From: Candidatus Avelusimicrobium cornigerorum
Lineage (GTDB): Bacteria; Elusimicrobiota; Elusimicrobia; Elusimicrobiales; Elusimicrobiaceae
NCBI GenBank assembly: GCA_002309715.1
Contig: DBXW01000007.1
Span: 6,461 to 70,460 of the forward strand
Length of the DNA stretch: 64,000 bases
Direction: 5' to 3'
The notes beneath the pieces were generated by a model. That model was not told the DNA's origin and searched no databases. It saw only the letters and a list, made by a program, of their open reading frames with translations. Below are positions 61,792 to 64,000 of this stretch, piece by piece; the first letter of the stretch is position 1, and every line of letters starts with the position of its first letter. The position numbers and the translations under genes were made by a program.

Positions 61792-61812
61792 CTTTCGCAA
61801 TTAAATCTACGG

Positions 61813-62757
61813 TTAGCAACTGCCTGACGGAGCGGCCGGAACACCTGACGCGGCTGACGGATTAAAAAAACCGAAACCTTCCAATCGCGAAGCGCCGTCT
61901 AACCCCATCTGCACTTTGCCTTCCCAAACGACAGAAGGAGAAGCGCTAATTCCAAATTCTCTGGCATACTTGGCTTCTTCTTTTAAAAGTTCCAAACCTT
62001 CGGTATCAAATTTTTTCATAATCTTTTTTACATTGATACCGGCATCTTCCATGGCCTTATCCCAACGGCTGGAACGGTAATCTTTGTTGCGCAATTCCAA
62101 ATACTTCCAAAATTTCTCCGGGTAATATTTAGCAATTAACAACTGACGTACATTTTCTTCCCATTCGCCGGAACCATGCAAACTGTTAAATCCCTTTTCG
62201 GGGGAATAGTCTACAATATAGCGCACGCGAACGGTTTTATCCGCCGGGAAAGTACCGTCTTTTTTGGCTTTAATGATAAATTCTTCGGCGCGGACACCGT
62301 AAGGACATTGTGACATGACAAACAAGTCCATAACGCCTTTTTGCGGCGCTTTATGATGAAATACGCCTTGGCGGGTTTGACGCGGCAAAATAATAAATTC
62401 ATCATTTTCTTGCGCATAACCGTATTGAATAGGCTGAGCCATTTTTTCACGGAACGTTTTTGTTTTCTTTACCAAATAAAGCGGTAAGAAACTGTAATCT
62501 AATCCGGCCAATTTAGGATCCGCCGCCGCTTCCTTAACAGACTTTCGGGTAACCGACGGATTAGCCTCTAAAAATTCGCCAATTCCCATCGTTAATGCCA
62601 CGTCTTCTTTTCCGGCTTCATACTCATCAGATTCAATAATGATAATCTCGGCCTTTGTTTTGGGTTTGGCTTTGGCCGCCGGCTTTTTAGCCGACTCCGC
62701 CGCCACAGCACTCCCCGCTAGCAGAAATGCCAATAACACCGCAAAAATTTTTTTCAT
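61813..62757 (-). CDS. DsbA-like periplasmic thioredoxin-fold protein
   Basis: 314 residues. Signal peptide to about residue 20 (AGSAVAAE), a Lys/Ala linker, and a N-terminal domain with DYSFLPLYLVKKTKTFRE. The thioredoxin-fold domain starts at MDLFVMSQCPYGVRAEEFI. The active-site position is Cys151-Pro-Tyr-Gly, with no second Cys in the motif; the only other Cys is the last residue, 314. The C-terminal part keeps a cis-Pro-like GISASPSVVWEGK. It likely acts on thiols in the periplasm, perhaps by isomerisation. Next to Cys-rich envelope genes. GGAGAAA precedes the ATG. Confidence 0.8.
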   Translation of the reverse strand: MKKIFAVLLAFLLAGSAVAAESAKKPAAKAKPKTKAEIIIIESDEYEAGKEDVALTMGIGEFLEANPSVTRKSVKEAAADPKLAGLDYSFLPLYLVKKTKTFREKMAQPIQYGYAQENDEFIILPRQTRQGVFHHKAPQKGVMDLFVMSQCPYGVRAEEFIIKAKKDGTFPADKTVRVRYIVDYSPEKGFNSLHGSGEWEENVRQLLIAKYYPEKFWKYLELRNKDYRSSRWDKAMEDAGINVKKIMKKFDTEGLELLKEEAKYAREFGISASPSVVWEGKVQMGLDGASRLEGFGFFNPSAASGVPAAPSGSC

Positions 62758-62778
62758 AGTGCTTATTTCTCCTATATC

Positions 62779-63048
62779 TTATTTGTCTTCCAATTCCACG
62801 TGTATCCCACGAATACCTAATGCTTGCAAAGCGTTGTAGATGAACAAAAAGGCAACCGTTCCCAACAAGAACAAGAGCGTACCTTGAATAGCCCGCATTA
62901 TTAAACCCATAAAATAGGCGATACCGAAGTTGGCATCCGGGCTAAAAAACTCAATAAACGCGCCGCACAACATCACTACAAATACGGCGAGCGGAAAAAC
63001 AGAAAACAACACCGAACTAATATGTACTTTTTTAATTTCTACTTTCAT
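62779..63048 (-). CDS. Small two-helix membrane protein
   Basis: 89 residues. Two membrane helices (about 12-33 and 46-70), a conserved-looking VHISSVLFSVFPLAVFV and an acidic C-terminus. It resembles small inner-membrane proteins of the DUF3566 type, but this is a weak impression. GAGGAG precedes the ATG. Between the HAMP sensor and the DsbA-like gene in one transcript. Confidence 0.6.
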   Translation of the reverse strand: MKVEIKKVHISSVLFSVFPLAVFVVMLCGAFIEFFSPDANFGIAYFMGLIMRAIQGTLLFLLGTVAFLFIYNALQALGIRGIHVELEDK

Positions 63049-63063
63049 ACTTTTCTCCTCAAA

Positions 63064-64000
63064 TTATTTTTCCGGCTCCAACACCAAAACAATGCGGTTC
63101 TTCCCGGCATCATCCGGCAACTGTACTGCTTTCACTACACATTGTACATTTTTATTTACTACTGTACCACGTAATACTTTGGTCGGGTTTTCCATAGCTT
63201 CCCCAACCACTTGAATAATTTCCTGTTGGCGGCCATCAAAGATATCCAACAAATGAACTTGCTTTTTGCCGGGGATACTTATTTCAAAGTTGGCATAAAG
63301 CAAATTATTATCTTCGTCTACCACCATCGCACGGCCCCCTTTAGGCACCATCACCGCAAACACGCTTTTCCACCAACGCTTTTCATTTTCAAGCGATAAA
63401 ACTTCGCCGGTTTCCAAACTTTTGCGGTCTTCCCGTATTTTTTCCAAAAGAGATGTGATGGACTTGCTGACATCCCCAATTTCGTCAGAACGCTCCGGAT
63501 ATTCCAATATCAAATGGTTCATAGATACTGCTTCCACGCTATCTTTGAGTGCCCCCAACGGCCGGATGATTTTAAGAAGTAAAAACAGATATAAAACCCC
63601 GCCAATAAGCGCAATCATAATTAACGCTCCTATCGCGTAACGCACCATAGAAGAGTGAATTAGTTTTTTTGCACTTTCGCGAGAAACGGTTACATTGACC
63701 ACTCCGGCCACCATGTTATCTTTGGCCAAAAGAGGAATTGCCATATCATAGTAGTCCCCTTTCCCAAACATAATCGCACGCGGAAGTTGGTCGCGGATGG
63801 CTTGTACTACACTGTTGGTATCAAAACCGACAGACGTATTGTAGTCGGCATAAGACATCCCCAAAAACTTGGTATTTTCATGCCACCGGATAGAACCGTC
63901 GTAATTTAAATAAACCAGCGTTTTGATGCGGTCATCGTTACGCACCAAACTTTTCATAATCTCCGCTTCGCGGAAGGTGGCTTCTCCCTTGGGGCGAGAT
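63064..64000 (-). CDS. HAMP-domain sensor protein, C-terminal part (runs off the right edge)
   Basis: At least 312 residues; the frame is open to the window end, so the N-terminus is missing. A Cache-like extracytoplasmic region (TLVYLNYDGSIRWHENTKFL, DMAIPLLAKDNMVAGVVNVT) is followed by a membrane helix, a HAMP domain (IRPLGALKDSVEAVSMNHL, RSDEIGDVSKSI), a linker and a PAS-like end (AMVVDEDNNLLYANFEIS). No kinase or methyl-accepting domain follows before the stop. It may pass its signal to a separate protein, such as the kinases downstream. Confidence 0.75.
   Translation of the reverse strand, partial: SRPKGEATFREAEIMKSLVRNDDRIKTLVYLNYDGSIRWHENTKFLGMSYADYNTSVGFDTNSVVQAIRDQLPRAIMFGKGDYYDMAIPLLAKDNMVAGVVNVTVSRESAKKLIHSSMVRYAIGALIMIALIGGVLYLFLLLKIIRPLGALKDSVEAVSMNHLILEYPERSDEIGDVSKSITSLLEKIREDRKSLETGEVLSLENEKRWWKSVFAVMVPKGGRAMVVDEDNNLLYANFEISIPGKKQVHLLDIFDGRQQEIIQVVGEAMENPTKVLRGTVVNKNVQCVVKAVQLPDDAGKNRIVLVLEPEK

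Overview
The window (64,000 bases, moderate G+C by eye) reads as chromosome of a fermentative diderm bacterium. LptF/LptG lipopolysaccharide-export permeases, two predicted outer-membrane beta-barrel proteins and many signal-peptide proteins indicate an outer membrane. A GspG-like pilin, a phosphate butyryltransferase/butyrate kinase pair, a membrane pyrophosphatase (edge gene) and a very large SprA-like protein together suggest Elusimicrobiota, probably an anaerobic gut lineage. That placement is inference from gene content; no 16S gene is present.

Left part (1-25,951): a partial hppA diverges from an ankyrin-repeat membrane protein. A minus-strand run follows: SEC-C protein, two paralogous P-loop NTPases, an M23 peptidase, ptb-buk, an RNA methyltransferase and dihydrolipoamide dehydrogenase. 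Next come radC, then comF co-oriented with a 1,770-residue SprA-like outer-membrane protein, diverging from lptF-lptG-GT-C transferase. Then smc, a tiny internally duplicated protein with a conspicuous promoter/operator, malQ and ridA.

Middle (26,000-44,800): a tRNA-Lys/tRNA-Glu pair behind two promoters; a secreted coiled-coil protein with an eight-cysteine tail; cdd-galE; a secreted Lys/Glu-rich protein; and a minus-strand run of two M24 peptidases, efp, a secreted unknown, DUF192, an outer-membrane barrel and a pilin. After that: an envelope protein with DacB, MATE, CspA, glutamate formiminotransferase, a secreted HExxH protein, rsmA and a TPR protein.

Right part (44,800-64,000): one minus-strand regulatory and envelope island, read right to left. 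It begins with a HAMP sensor protein, a small membrane protein and a DsbA-like periplasmic thioredoxin. Then come a sensor kinase, a receiver-kinase hybrid and a NarL-type regulator. Next are a 59-residue class III/Flp-type pilin (TTG start), a TadG-like and a TadE-like protein. Behind a consensus promoter follow five further membrane-anchored proteins, three of them large and Gly/Ser-rich, and then two more large Cys-rich anchored proteins. Several share a short conserved module after the Gly-rich linker. This island is the best candidate for an undescribed system: a Tad-like, disulfide-dependent surface apparatus with its own two-component control. No secretion ATPase or secretin lies in the window.

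Near-consensus TTGACA/TATAAT-type promoters precede the envelope-protein genes. A few cytosolic-enzyme genes instead have a -10 box at the distance expected for leaderless mRNAs.
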